Below, in pieces: positions 46,941-58,319 of a stretch of DNA of 64,000 nucleotides. The stretch is from Morella rubra. Taxonomy: Eukaryota; Streptophyta; Magnoliopsida; Fagales; Myricaceae. The position numbers and the translations under genes are program-made. The stretch is taken from the NCBI GenBank assembly GCA_003952965.2, contig CM025849.1:11882972-11946971 (forward strand). Reading direction: 5' to 3'. Positions within the stretch are counted from its first letter, which is position 1. Each line of letters opens with the position of its first letter. The notes beneath the pieces were generated by a model. It ran no database searches, was not told where the DNA came from, and worked only from the letters and a program-made list of their open reading frames with translations.

Positions 46941-48301
46941 GATTGGCTCACAAAAGAATTACTCCCAAGTGCAAGAGTTGTCAAGTTGTAAACAAGGGTT
47001 AAGTCCCAAGATCGATTTACACAGGGACAATGATGTTACAGAAAAGGCTAAACGAACAACTAAAAACAAAAATAGAACAAAACAAAATAAAAGAAAGAAA
47101 AAGGAAAAGCTAACGTGAAACAGAAATAAGTGAAGAAAAGATGAAAAGGAAAACAAAATGAAAGATAACGCAATGTTAACGTAAACAACAAACAGAGACT
47201 AAAAACAAAAACGAAATAAAAGGAAAATAAATTGGCAAAAAGTAACAGACGAATCCTAAAGCTAAAAGAAAGGAATTACGTTAATTGAAAAGAAATGCAA
47301 GATTCAAAGGCAATTCAGTCGCAAGATTCAAAGCTACAGGTAATTCAAAAGCGCATAAGCAATTTTTGAGGACAAATAAAAGTCTGCTGGAAAGAGATTT
47401 AAAAAGACACTTGAGCTTTGATTTTACCAACACCGATTCTCAATCTGAAATTAATATCATCGAGCTAAAGTTACTCAGTTGCTTATCCAATCAAGGATTC
47501 AATAACTGGAAAATAAAAGAGGTTAAACTCCACAAACTATCAAATAATGAATAGATTCATCATCCATAAGAGAGATTTTAGGCAAATAATGACTAAATGA
47601 AATCTTACCCATAAACGGAATAGATTGTGCCAAGAGTCTACAAAATACCCATTTTAAGAATTTCAACAGTTTTCAAACGAAAATCGTCTCTCTAAATGAT
47701 GAACAACAATGAAATTGAAAATAAAACATCTCCATCAATTTACAACCTCGAATCGATGTAAGATAAAACCAAAACCCAAGTTTTTGGTACTTAGAAACCC
47801 ATCAAACACAGCAGCAAGAAGTTTCGAGAGAAAAGGGAAAGGAAAAAATACAGCAAAAACAACCCAAACTTTTTTCCATCTGGTCGAGAGACTATATCAG
47901 AAAAATGGCCAGCTCCCCATTTCTACCATGCGCTCCATTCCTCCTCTCCACGCGCAGCACCCTCTCTCTTCTTCCCCTCCATGCATTGGTCGACATCCTT
48001 CCCCCAAATCGCAACAGAATCCTTTCTCTTTTCTTTTTGTTTTTCCTTATTTGCCCTCTTATCTTTAGCTCCTTTCAATTAACGTGAATGCTCATTTTTG
48101 TGGACAAAAATGCCCTCCTGCACATTGAGAAAGAGTTAGTGAATGGGTTATTATATTCTTTTTAAGCACAAAAATGTAATTTACATTAATTTCAAGCCTT
48201 TTCAAAATATCTTTGTAAATTGAGGCATTTATACATAGTAATATGTCACACTTAGACATTTTGGCACTTTTTGTAACCCATTTTTATCACCTAATCATTT
48301 G
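46941..48301. mobile_element. 1.36 kb insertion in copy A, LTR-like
   Basis: Copy B runs straight across (GTTAGTGTGTACTTTAAAC), while copy A is interrupted. The left part has CCCAAGTGCAAGAGTTGTCA and AAGTCCCAAGATCGATTTAC, phrases I associate with LTR regions of plant gypsy-type elements read from one end. No ORF of a retroelement is present, so it may be a solo LTR or a non-autonomous element in minus orientation. GTG occurs at both junctions. Confidence 0.55.
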
Positions 48302-48801
48302 TGTGGACTTTAAACTTACTCTACTTCTTGTAAAAGCTTTTAAGCCCGTTTGTCTTGTTTGGACCTTCCTTTGTCCAGTGACAGATCTTCTAATTTCCCC
48401 TTTGATTTACTATTTGCCTACACAGAGAGAGAGAGAGAATGAGAAGAATTTCTAAGCAAAACTCATCTTGATTGGCGTGTGGATAGTCAGGTAAACTATT
48501 AACGAGAAGAATTTCCTGCCCAATGGGCTTTCCTTTTCTTTTCTTTTTTGTCTTTTCCTGCCCAATGGGCTTCCAAGTAGTGGGCAATATTCTCATTTTC
48601 TTTCTTCGCCTAATGTCCGTCCTGTCAGACAAACCAGAATAGCACTACCATAAATAGGTCCAGTTTTGCTTAGACTAGTAGATAGAAGTTTACAACGGAG
48701 GTGGTACTAGAAGCTTACAGAAAGGTAATTATTTCATCTCGTAAATCCATTCCATCGATGGAGACCGGATGACTGATAGAAGAAGCACTACGAGGATACC
48801 A

Positions 48802-48842
48802 GAAGCTTCATTCTTTTTCTTTTTCTTTCCTTTCTATAAATA
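48802..48842 (+). promoter_or_regulatory. Heat-shock element and TATA box of HSP20 copy A
   Basis: GAAGCTTCATTC (48802-48813) contains the nGAAnnTTCn arrangement recognised by heat-shock factors. TATAAATA lies at 48835-48842, about 140 nt before the ATG. A second partial element AGAAGCTTAC lies near 48710. This layout is typical of heat-inducible plant sHSP promoters. Confidence 0.7.
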
Positions 48843-48981
48843 GAGAGATACCAGAACCCTCTCCCAACAGCAATATATAGGGTGCTCGTCCCGCAAGAGT
48901 TCGTCGTGGATTTGATTATAGATCAGAGCTCTCTTTGATACACGCTCAAAATCTCCTTATTGGCTTTCTAATTTCCCAAAC

Positions 48982-49457
48982 ATGTCGCTCATTCCTAGCA
49001 TCCTCGGTGGTGTCGAACGAACGTGTTTGATCCATTCTCTCTAGACGTATGGGATCCCTTCGATGGGTTCTTCACCTCCAGCGTTGCCAATGTCCCCTCC
49101 TCAGCACGCGAAACCGCTGCATTGGCCAACCTGCGAATTGACTGGAAGGAAACCACAGAGGCTCGTGTTTTCAAAGCGGATCTGCCGGGCCTCAAGAAGG
49201 AGGAGGTGAAGGTTGAGGTTGAAGAAGGCCGAATCCTGCAGATTAGCGGAGAGAGGAGCAAAGAGCACGAGGAGAAGAATGACAAGTGGCATCGCATTGA
49301 GAGGAGCAGCGGGAAATTCCTCCGTAGGTTCAGGCTGCCGGAGAATGCCAAGCTGGATCAAGTTAAGGCTAGCATGGAGAATGGAGTGCTCACTGTGACT
49401 GTTCCAAAGGAGGCGGAGAAGAAGCCGGAGGTCAAGCCCATCGAGATCTCTGGCTAA
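48982..49457 (+). pseudogene. Class I small heat-shock protein (HSP20), copy A, one-base deletion near the start
   Basis: The ATG at 48982 begins [10 protein letters not shown] as in cytosolic class I sHSPs, but one base is missing around 49012, so that frame ends at a TAG about 49042. The correct frame resumes from about 49023 ([13 protein letters not shown]) and is then intact to the stop at 49457. It carries [40 protein letters not shown], the GVLTVTVPK motif and a C-terminal IEI motif, i.e. a complete alpha-crystallin domain and oligomerisation tail. These proteins hold unfolding proteins as ATP-independent chaperones. No in-frame ATG rescues the N-terminus. It is either a recent pseudogene or a sequencing error. 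The promoter looks functional. Confidence 0.85.
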
Positions 49458-49738
49458 ACAAGATGTCCACCGCTCTTGAAGCTGTCGTTTGGAGTCAATT
49501 ACTTCTTTTTTTCCCCAAGCAGCTAAACTTGATTGATCAAGAAAAAGGTTCAAGGGGGATCAAAAATATCCACTGGACCATGACTTTCAGTTTGTTCGTG
49601 TGTCCGTGTTTGTAAAAGCCTGAGAATGTAACTCTTTGTCGTCTGCTTTTAAAATAGTTGAGTGACTCTTGATAAGTCTTAGGTTTCTATTTTAGCTCCC
49701 CCATCTGGTTAGCATTTTGTGAATTCCTCTTCCCTTTT

Positions 49739-52462
49739 CACTTCAAGGAAAATGACATTAGTTGTTAAAATTTTAGGTGTCAAAACTTTTGTCCCAAATC
49801 ATGCCTTTTTTTTGTAAAAATACAAATTTTGTTATGGGAAGTGTGTCAGGAATTACAAAACCGTTTGGACGGCCTTAAAATCAGTTCGCACGGTATCTAC
49901 GGACAACGAAAGATAAAATGTCACATATTTGTAATTAAAAACATTCGTTAACATCTGTGAAACCGTCCGAACGGTCTACGACGCCATGCGCACATGGTTT
50001 CGTTGACAAAATACCGTTCTTACTCATAAGTGACGCAGGTCAAATCTTCACAAAAGCTACAATTATGTAAGCACAGTTTGATCATAATGTTTGAACAACT
50101 GGGACAGTCCGTGCATAATTGACACACGTTTATTTTAGACGATCATGGAGAACACAGTTCCTTCTCGTCTGAACGCGTATGACAATAGTTTCAGCAAATG
50201 GTGGTACTTTACGATGCACGTTCTAGACATCTGCCCTCCTATAGTTGTCCGCGCTGATTCATACTGTCCGAACGCCATCATTCTCAAAAGATTTGCCTAA
50301 ACATTTACGATTTACAATTTAATGTATAGGAATTTGATTGGTCCATGTGGAAAACGGAAACTTCCGCACGGCAATAACAGGTTATCCGAATCGATATGGA
50401 CATATTTTAAAGACAAACAGAAGCCATTTTAATGACATTTTAGCCTGGCCGATGTTCTCCTTTCTCACAGAGGTGCGTTTACGTTTTTCATCCAAAATCT
50501 TGCTCTTCAGTCTTATTTCGTGGAGTTCTTTCTATCCAGGTACATTCCTCATTTTTTATTTTGTTTTTCCGTTTAAAAATCGTGTTTTTAACGTTATTTA
50601 CGTAGAAAATTTCATATTAGATTTCCGGCCACCACAGTTGTTTGACGACCGATCTTTGAATTGATATGGATTGCTTAATGTTGTAGGATTGTATAGGCTA
50701 TAATTTTGTAATGTTTGGTGTTAGTTTGAGGTAGTTTTGGAGGTGGGCAAGAGGCTAGCCATGGCTAAGTCGACTTGGTCTTCTTTCCCAAGACACATCC
50801 AAACGGTTTCATCTATATGGACATATTGTTTTAAATTTTTTTATTGTTAGTCTTTTGGAAATGCTGTCGTTTTAAAACAAACGTGCAGACATTCTGAGTT
50901 TGACGTGCGGACGGCATTGACTTTATACGCCATTGTTTAGTTTAAGATATATACTTGTGTTTATGTGTTTTGAACTACGTCATTTTTTGTTAAACGTTCG
51001 AATGACTTATATTTGCGTCCAAATGTTGTGCAATTATATTTATTTTTCATTTGTTCCCTAAACTAGGTCATTTTATTAGTTGTTCAGATAGAGTGTTAGT
51101 GCGTTCGGACATTAATTTGTTATACGTTGTTGTTTTGTTGATGATATATAAACATGTTAAAAATTTAATTTTATGAAGTATTTTTGTTGCGGATGATTAT
51201 CTTGGCGGGCGCACGTATATTACCTAAAACTAAGTCGTTTCATTAGACGTTTGGACTACTTCTATATCTGTGCGAATGCTTGTTTGCATTTGATGACATC
51301 ATTTTATATACTATGTTACGCCATGGGGATGGTGTTAACTGACAATTTATTTGTTTTTGCCCTATTTTATAGATTAAGAAATGTCTAAACGCCAACGTTC
51401 GTCATCTACCTCATTTGCCGAGAGCTCTTCGCAGCATGATCCTCAGAGTCAGGAGGATTATATGACACAGGAGGAACATCTGGAGCAGTAGCGGGATGAG
51501 ATACTCATCCATTCAGTTATCGTAGAGCATGAAGTCACAGTTGTTGACTTTAAGCATATGAAGTATATGGGCCGGAGTATCGACGATATTATGGATGACC
51601 AGGGTTGGATTGGGTATCTGAAGAGAGATAGTGTAGTCTCTGTAGATCTGGTTCGAATGTTTTACATAACACCGCTAGATGTTATGGATCTTGATGCACC
51701 GGTATGGACCATTGTTGTACGCGGGGTGACATTTTAGTTGTCAGCAAACATCTTAGCGGCATTTATGAGGATGCAGAGGTCGATTGGAGCATACCCTGTA
51801 GTGGAGATAGGGAACAAGCCAGATGTAGAAGACATCTTCCGTACATTCAAGGGCCAAGACATGGTGGTCGTCGGACAATTCATAAGACAGAAGTACATGC
51901 TCTCATTTTGGTGTATTCTGCACCTCATCTTCAAATACGACATTGAGCCGAGTGCTCACACGACAGAGTGTCCTACAGTAAGAGGCGAGCTGATGCTGTC
52001 CGTGGATAGATGATCCATTGTGGATTTTCCACTGTACGTCTTCTTGATTTTTCGGTTTGATGTGAAGATCAGTTCTACTACTGTGTTACCACACAGTCTA
52101 CTAATGACAGACTTCCTTCATAGTGTGGGTTGCATGGATAGTCCAGAAGAAGAAAGGAACCCGCCTCTCGATCCCATCTATCAGACCACTTTGACCTGTT
52201 TCGAGGCTCAGCTTAGGTGGCAGCAAATACCGCGAGCTCTTACTGCCGGAAAGCCACAGCAAGTGGAGGAACCTTCTCGTCGTGCATAGGATGAGCGACC
52301 AACCTAGGCCAATGCTTGGATGGCGGACCTGAAGGGGATGGTTGAGGCTACTATTTCGCCGACGCATCAGTTGTGCGTCGACTTGGGTACTAGTGTGACC
52401 TCTATAGAGACTCAGATGACAAGATTGCAGCCATTTCTCATTACCACTCCAGGCACCTTGTG
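49739..52462 (+). mobile_element. CACTA-like element, copy 2 (truncated)
   Basis: The element starts CACTTCAAGGAAAATGAC, the counterpart of CACTACAAGAAAATTAAC at the end of copy 1, then TTAGTTGT, TGTCAAAAC and CAAATCATGCC as in copy 1. GTCCGAACG/CGTTCGGAC-rich subterminal DNA follows (49860-51200), then the ORF at 51381. Homology to copy 1 stops at ACCTTGTG near 52462 where different sequence begins, so the distal half is missing. It inserted exactly at the right edge of copy A of the duplication. Confidence 0.65.
51381..52289 (+). pseudogene. Decayed transposon ORF, 'putative plant transposon protein' type, copy 2
   Basis: The start is MSKRQRSSSTSFAESSSQHD, then EDYMTQEEHLEQ, a TAG at 51488, VDFKHMKYMGRSIDDIMDDQ, VRMFYITPLDVMDL, VVRGVTF with a TAG at 51735, IGNKPDVEDIFRTFKGQD, IRQKYMLSFWCILHLIF, TECPTVRGELMLSV with another stop, then LYVFLIFRFDVKISSTTVLP and LDPIYQTTLTCFEAQLRW. 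At least three stops inactivate it. It is more complete than copy 1 and shows the domain layout best. Family assignment as for copy 1. Confidence 0.55.
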
Positions 52463-53300
52463 TAATGCCTCGAACTCCGGCAGTTAAAGGGTTACTTTTA
52501 TACGTAAAATCATTGAAAATTGACGAATATTAGAGGGTAGAAATCAGTTATTACAAAATAAACAATCTTGATAATAAAATCACATTTAAAACTTGAAAAA
52601 AATTGAATAAAAATACTCTGTTTGAAACTCTTTAAAAATAAAAATAAAAATAACAAAGAAAACTCTTAATCTAACTGAAAGTCTAAGTCTTCTTTCAGCT
52701 ACTCACCCAGGCGCCAATTATTACGACTCGTTACAGGCTCTTAAATATCATTTGAAAAGAGAGGACAGATAAGGGATGAGTTTGACAACTCAATAAGCAA
52801 AATCATTATGCTATGGTGCCCTTTAGGAGCCACATTTAAGAAGTAAAAGTTAATAGAAAACTATAAATCTCAATCCAAATAATATATACCTATAACTATA
52901 AAACAACATTTTATCTTTCATAATTATACTATAGAAAATTCCTTTGGCAATAACTGTAGGTCACATTTGCCCCTATGACAGGGTTGTGTGCTTGCTACCT
53001 AGTTGGGGATCAACCAAACTAAGCCAATACTATGGGTAGAATTTTTCCTTACTAAGGCTTGGCTATGTCCAAGTGTGCACTCGGAAAGAATCTACAAAAT
53101 AAACCACTCTGTTTCCAGAATGAGCACACTCAATGGGTTACAATTAGTACCAATGCTCTATCTTTATAAACTCTGGGCTGTAGGATTTGAAAATACATAA
53201 CATATCATACTATAAACATCACTTTGAACTTTGCATCTTTCTTTTCTTTTGATGAAACATAATGCACAAATCTTAAATAACAATAAACATCAAACAGCTG
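52463..53300. mobile_element. LTR-retrotransposon-derived sequence
   Basis: Starts TGTAATGCCTCGAACTCCGG, an LTR-like opening, and contains GATGAGTTTGACAACTCAAT and CATTATGCTATGGTGC, phrases that I associate with LTRs of plant gypsy elements. There is no coding region, so it may be a solo or truncated LTR inserted in CACTA copy 2. The right limit is taken at the start of duplication copy B. Confidence 0.45.
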
Positions 53301-53576
53301 AAATAATAATATACATGTAATCTAACATATGTTTATATTTATCTGTTATATGTTAAGATTATGTTCCTTATACAAACATATGTTTATATTTATTTGTTAT
53401 ATGTTAAGATTATGTTCCTTATACAAAGGTAAAACCTGTTTTTTAGTTTTTTTAATACACATATAGACATATATGTTACCAACATTACAATATATGCAAG
53501 ACAAACAGATTAGTTTAATAATTTAATTAAAAACAAAGATATTAACTTATTTGCCCTCAAAATCATACTTTTCTAC

Positions 53577-54605
53577 TCGGGATGTTCAAATATTGGCCAC
53601 CGCCGCCACTATCGTTAAGGGATATAACCAGCCTTTAACGGTGATGGTTCCTAGTTAACCTGTATTTATATTAGATCATTTTTTTAATATTTTACAGACC
53701 CAATGTATTTTTTTTTTTAGTGCATTCATCACATACCAATAAAATGCATTCAAATCCAAAACAGCCTAGTGTTTGCATTCAAATTCAAAAATTACAAACG
53801 AACTCTTGGGCTTTGCCTAGTGTTTGCATCATTCAAATCCGAAACTGTAAGCTACTAGATAGTGGGGCCACAGAATAAATATCACATGCAAGAAACTAGC
53901 ACAACCACAGAACAGCAATGAGTATGGAGAGGGGAAAGTTAAATAGAGCTTGTTAAGAATTAGACAATTGCAGGTTGTTGTCGTCCTAACAATTTCAACG
54001 AATGCATTCAAACAGCAATGACAAACTAAATCTTTACCGTCCACGAATTCATCAAACCTAGATTAAGAAAAATTAAAATCCTAAAAATTGCAAACAAATA
54101 GGAAAAAGTTAAGCAATAATATATGTCCCCAACCTAATGCTTACAATAGAACAAATTAAAATCAACAAAACCATTGATTTTTTAACAACATACATAAATA
54201 AATCAGTGAGAGAGATGTGGCAGAGGAGATGAGAAGAGATTGACGCGTGAGAGAGGGGAGAAGAGGAGAGTAGCTGTGGTGGTCGGCGAAGGGAGGCGCC
54301 GTCAGCATGGTGGTCAGCAAAGAGTAGTTGTGTCCCCTGTGCGCAAGGAGTTTGGAGAGGGAGTTGAGGGAGATGCAAATGTTGATTTGAGAGGAGGGGG
54401 GGGGACTATCGAAGACCTAAGGGAGCGAGGAACTAAACGGTGTAGTTTCTCATTATATGTCGTTTGATATTAAAAAATAAATAAAACTCAATTTTATCAG
54501 TACTTGGAACCAGTAAAATCACTGAGTTTATGCAAATAGAGCCTACTGGCAAGTCGGGTACCGAAAACCCGGTGTAGGTAAAACCGAAAAATCCCGTTGA
54601 ACCAA
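53577..54605. mobile_element. Insertion in copy B, related to the composite repeat at 5881-7527
   Basis: Copy A has no counterpart. The right end has ACCGAAAACCCGGT and AAAACCGAAAAATCCCGTTG. The middle has a purine-rich block (54205-54430) and AACGGTGTAG. These resemble the repeat at 5881-7527. The 75-codon frame at 54240 is low-complexity Arg/Gly and not a gene. Confidence 0.4.
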
Positions 54606-54888
54606 AAAATCAACAACTGATTGCAGTTTTGATATTAAATTATTATTATATTTCTTTTTACTGTTTATTGGGCTTTATGCTAAGGAAAGCTGCAAAGTGT
54701 TTTTCTTTTCTAATCGATGATTTACTTTTCTATCCCTTGAATGATGAATCAATGGTAATATAATTTGAGAGAGAGAAGAGAATCGTCGTTACATATGTAC
54801 CTTAATTCTTTCAGTGTCTCCATTTTTCTTGGCTTTTGTCCTTGCACTTTATCCTTTTATCTCTCTCCGACCTTTGTGAGTGTGTGAG

Positions 54889-54927
54889 ATGGAAACCTAC
54901 CAAAAGTTCATCAACGACGGGGACTGA
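54889..54927 (+). promoter_or_regulatory. Short upstream ORF (copy B)
   Basis: Identical 12-residue ORF to that at 45376-45414, upstream of the DUF674 pseudogene. Confidence 0.35.
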
Positions 54928-55324
54928 AGCACCATCGTAGTGGGCGTCAGGGCGTGGATATTGCAGAAGATTTCACCAAACCTCCGCCATTCTTCACCAC
55001 TGGAAGGAAATACGATAAAATCCGGTTGGATGCTCTTTCTGGACTCCCTCTCTTATATCTTTCTCTGTAGACTGTACGTATCAGTGCTTTTTTTTTTTTT
55101 TTCTTTAAAGCACGTATGAGTGCTTTGATTGTTTGAAAAATTGATAAAAAGGGTGGGATCTATTTGGGAAGTAAAAATTGTAAATCAAGAAGAAAATACT
55201 GTGATCCAAGTCTCGAACCGAGTTCGAACTTTACTTATCTTGATCGAGCCGATCTCTAGCCACTAACCTCTAACTCGGCTTGTTTACAGCCCTAGGAGGC
55301 TAGGCGTGACCCGTAGAGACCGAC

Positions 55325-56187
55325 ATGGCCACGACGACCCCCAGGAGCTGCGAAACGATAAGCTTGACGCTTACGATAGACAGCAGCTCTGACAAGGTGG
55401 TGTTTGCAGAGGCCGGAAAGGAATTCGTGGACTTCCTGTTCGGGCTCTTGCAGATACCTATTGGATCAATGATGGGACTTCTTTTGGATAATGGAATGGT
55501 TTGGTCAGGTTCCTTGAGTAGAGTCTATGAAGTATCAAAAACCTTGAACCTAACTACCTCCAACCAAACCTAAGCAAGGATCCTCTTTTGAGGCCTAAAG
55601 CAGCCTTTCCATCAAAAACCCATACCCCGTTGTTTTTGCAAAACTTCGCTTGCTCAAACCGAGAGACTATCCCCAGTATTCCCGAAAAAAAGACCATCCG
55701 CCTGTTTCCATCTTCGGATCCAGCGTTTGGAGTTCCCTTCAGATCATCCCCAGTACTCCTAGACAGTCGTTTGCATTTGGCCCTTCGCTGAATCCTGTTG
55801 GTTCCTCTGTGGTTCAACTCGAGGAAAAGGGATATGTCAGAGGCGTGGTGACATATAGGGTGATGGATGATTTGAGGGTGATGCCCATGCCGGTCATGTC
55901 TACCACTACCGTTCTCAAAACTTTAAACATCAAAGACGTCAACTCTCTTCAGGAGAAGACGGTGGAGGTTGACATAGAGAAGGTCTTATTCATAGCTTCA
56001 ATTTCTTTTGGGTTTTTTTTACTGATAGTAGCATTTGTTACTGTTTGCTATGCATGTGATTAATTTGGTTTTGAGTTTGTGCTGTCTGTCTTCTTAGGGC
56101 TTGGAGCTGGTAATGGTTTCCCTCCGCTCTGCCACAGTTCTTACAGAGGTTTTCCTTGGACATAAGGTACTTCAGGAGAATCCTTAG
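55325..56187 (+). pseudogene. DUF674 family protein, copy B, frameshifted
   Basis: Exon positions 55325-55982 and 56098-56187 correspond to copy A. The frame opens MATTTPRSCETISLTLTIDS and matches copy A to SLSRVYE, where one base is missing (about 55530), so the frame ends at 55573. The sequence continues in the second frame (PLLRPKAAFPSKTHTPLFLQ) and then shifts again between 55690 and 55750 before GYVRGVVTYRVMDDLRVMPM. Exon 2 (GLELVMVSLRSATVLTEVFL) ends earlier than in copy A, at TAG 56185-56187. Two frameshifts make it a pseudogene; splice sites are preserved. Confidence 0.85.
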
Positions 56188-56838
56188 CTGTGTTCAAGTC
56201 TGAAGCCAATCCAAGTGAACTCATTTCGGAAAAGCTGTTTGTGTGCTGTTCCTATTAATTAGTGGTTCCGGATCTTCGAATCCGGGTTTGGGTTTTGGGT
56301 GTTTGGACCCTGTTGGTTAGTGTGTACTTTAAACTCACTTGTTGTAAAAGCTTTTAAGCCCGTTTGTCTTGTTTGGTTCTTCCTTTGTCCGGGGACAGAT
56401 CTTCTCTAATTTCCGCTTTGGTTTACTATTGTCCTAGAAGAGAAAAGAAAACGAGAAGAATTTCTAAGCTTTGTGTAATTATGGACTTTTGTAGAGGGCT
56501 GAACTCATCTTGATTGACGTATGGAATAGTCCCGGTAAACTGTTAATGTTGTGTCCTACAATCCTGCCCAACAAACGGGCTTGTCCTATTTTTTGGTCTT
56601 TTCCTGTTCACCCCAATGACCTTCCGTTTGGTGGGCAATATTCTCAATTTCGTTCTCCCCCTCATGTCCGTCCGCTAAGACGAACCACAATAGCGCTACC
56701 ATATCTAAGGTCTAGTTTTGCTTAGACTAGTAGATAGATGCTTACAACGAAGGTGGTACTAGAAGCTTACGGAAAGGGATGGAACTGTATAATTATGGTG
56801 ACCTGATGACTAATAGAAGAAGCACTACGAGGATACCA

Positions 56839-56895
56839 GAAGCTTCATTCTTTTTCTTTTTTTTTTTCTTTTTCTTTTTCTTTCCTTTCTGTAAA
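56839..56895 (+). promoter_or_regulatory. Orphan HSP20 promoter, copy B
   Basis: GAAGCTTCATTC (heat-shock element) is intact at 56839-56850. The TATA box is changed from TATAAATA to TGTAAATA. A longer T-rich tract separates them than in copy A. No HSP20 body follows; instead the copia element begins about 50 bp downstream. Confidence 0.65.
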
Positions 56896-57184
56896 TAGAG
56901 GGATGTCAGAACCCTCTCCCAACAGCTATTTATATAGCGTGCTCGTTATTAAATAGTTTATTCTCTCTTTGTATATTAAGTCGTTACTTTGTTATTACAG
57001 AGAAGTTACGCACTATTTTGAAGTTGTTGAGCTGAGCTGTTAGTCTGTTAGATAGTTAGTTTCTTCTCTATGTCTATATAAAGTGAATAGATGTACGGTA
57101 CTATACAAAGAATATACGAAAAAGTTTATTCAAATACTCTCTGCTCTTTTTTTCCCTCTGTTCTTGCGTACTCTGATTTTTACA

Positions 57185-57200
57185 TAGTGTCAGAGCTTTG
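57185..57200 (+). other. Primer-binding site of the copia element
   Basis: TAGTGTCAGAGC right after the left LTR is a diverged form of TGGTATCAGAGC, which pairs with the initiator methionine tRNA in plant copia elements. Confidence 0.6.
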
Positions 57201-57210
57201 ACTCTGAATC

Positions 57211-58304
57211 ATGACTTCCACTTATGAATCCAATCCTTCTATCCAACCACCACCCAGCACACACTCTTCCAGTAAGAGATGCAACCGATTGCGATTCAAC
57301 TCCATACTATCTTCACCATGGAGATAGCCCTGGTACTGTTCTGGTTACTCAGCTCCTTCAAGCAGACAATTATCCTACTTGGTCCCGATCGATGATGATG
57401 GCATTCATTACAAAGAATAAGCTTGGATTTATTGATGGATCCATCAGCAAACCGAGCATTTCTAGTCCAAACTATGGAATTTGGTTAAGGTGCAATAATA
57501 TGGTAATATCATGGATCTTGAATTCCATTCCTAAAGAACTTGCCGCAAGTGTTATATACATTGATACGGCATATAAGATTTGGTCTGATTTGAAGGAACG
57601 CTTTTCTCAAGGCAATAGTCCACGGATTTTTCAACTCCAGAAGGCTATCTTTGCTCTCACAAGACCAGATGTCTGTGAGCACTTATTTTACAAAACTAAA
57701 GGGACTTGGGGACGGGTTATCAAACTGTCGTCCAATGCCTTCTTGTTCTTGTGGTGCTATGAAATTGTTAGTTGATTTTCAGCACCAGGAGTATGTCATG
57801 AAGTTCCTTATGGGACTTAATTACTCCTTCTCTAATGTTCGAATTAAAATCTTACTCAACAAGACTTTGCCTCCCATCAACAAAGTTTTTTCTTTGATCT
57901 TGCAAGAAGAAAAGCAAAAGGAGCTAACATTCTCTGTGATGACTATGGCAGATTCGATTGCTTTCCTCAGTCGATCCAATGACAATTGTGCTGATACCAA
58001 ATCTTCCAATCCATATCCTAAGAGAGAGAGACCAGTGTGCAGCCACAGTGGTATACTGGACATACCGTGGATAAATGTTATAAGATCCACAGTTATCCAC
58101 CTGGTTGCAAGCATACCAAACTTCGCAGCACAGCTCATCAAGTCTCTTTTGGATCTGGTGATCCTGATTCTCCAACTGCTGACTCACAGTTTCCACTCAC
58201 TCATGACCAATATTAGCAGTTGCTTGCTCTCCTTCAGCCTCCACATGAGACTGATTCCACTCTTCAGTCGAATGCTATGCAAGCTACTAGACCTCCTCCA
58301 CTAA
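57211..58304 (+). pseudogene. Copia gag module 1
   Basis: The frame from 57224 contains YYLHHGDSPGTVLVTQLLQA, DNYPTWSRSMMMAF and IYIDTAYKIWSDLKERFSQG: the copia N-terminal gag domain and the start of the UBN2-type domain. A frameshift near 57660-57690 moves the continuation to another frame (YVMKFLMGLNYSFSNVRIKI). A further shift lies before a zinc-knuckle (CSHSGYTGHTVDKC in a third frame, about 58036). The module is thus complete in outline but broken, with its own nucleic-acid-binding knuckle. Confidence 0.75.
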
Positions 58305-58319
58305 TCCCACGTTCAGCAA

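Larger units (their letters stand above)
42574..49740. repeat. Segmental duplication, copy A (DUF674 - HSP20 unit)
   Basis: This block is paralogous to 53301-62884 in the same orientation and order. The matching parts are the AT-rich leader (42574-43110), the DUF674 upstream region and gene (45292-46940), the HSP20 promoter (48301-48892) and the short stretch downstream of HSP20 (49714-49740). Over about 205 nt at the end of the first DUF674 exon I count 8 differences. Parts found only here are insertions at 43112-45291 and 46941-48301 and the HSP20 body. Confidence 0.9.

Noticed and set aside
49101..49553. Minus-strand 150-codon ORF across HSP20
   Set aside because: Antisense to a strongly recognisable alpha-crystallin domain; no family resemblance.
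50338..50664. 108-codon ORF in CACTA copy 2
   Set aside because: It lies in the subterminal region with no counterpart frame in copy 1, so it is not maintained.
54240..54467. Arg/Gly-rich ORF
   Set aside because: Encoded by a purine-rich low-complexity block of an inserted repeat.
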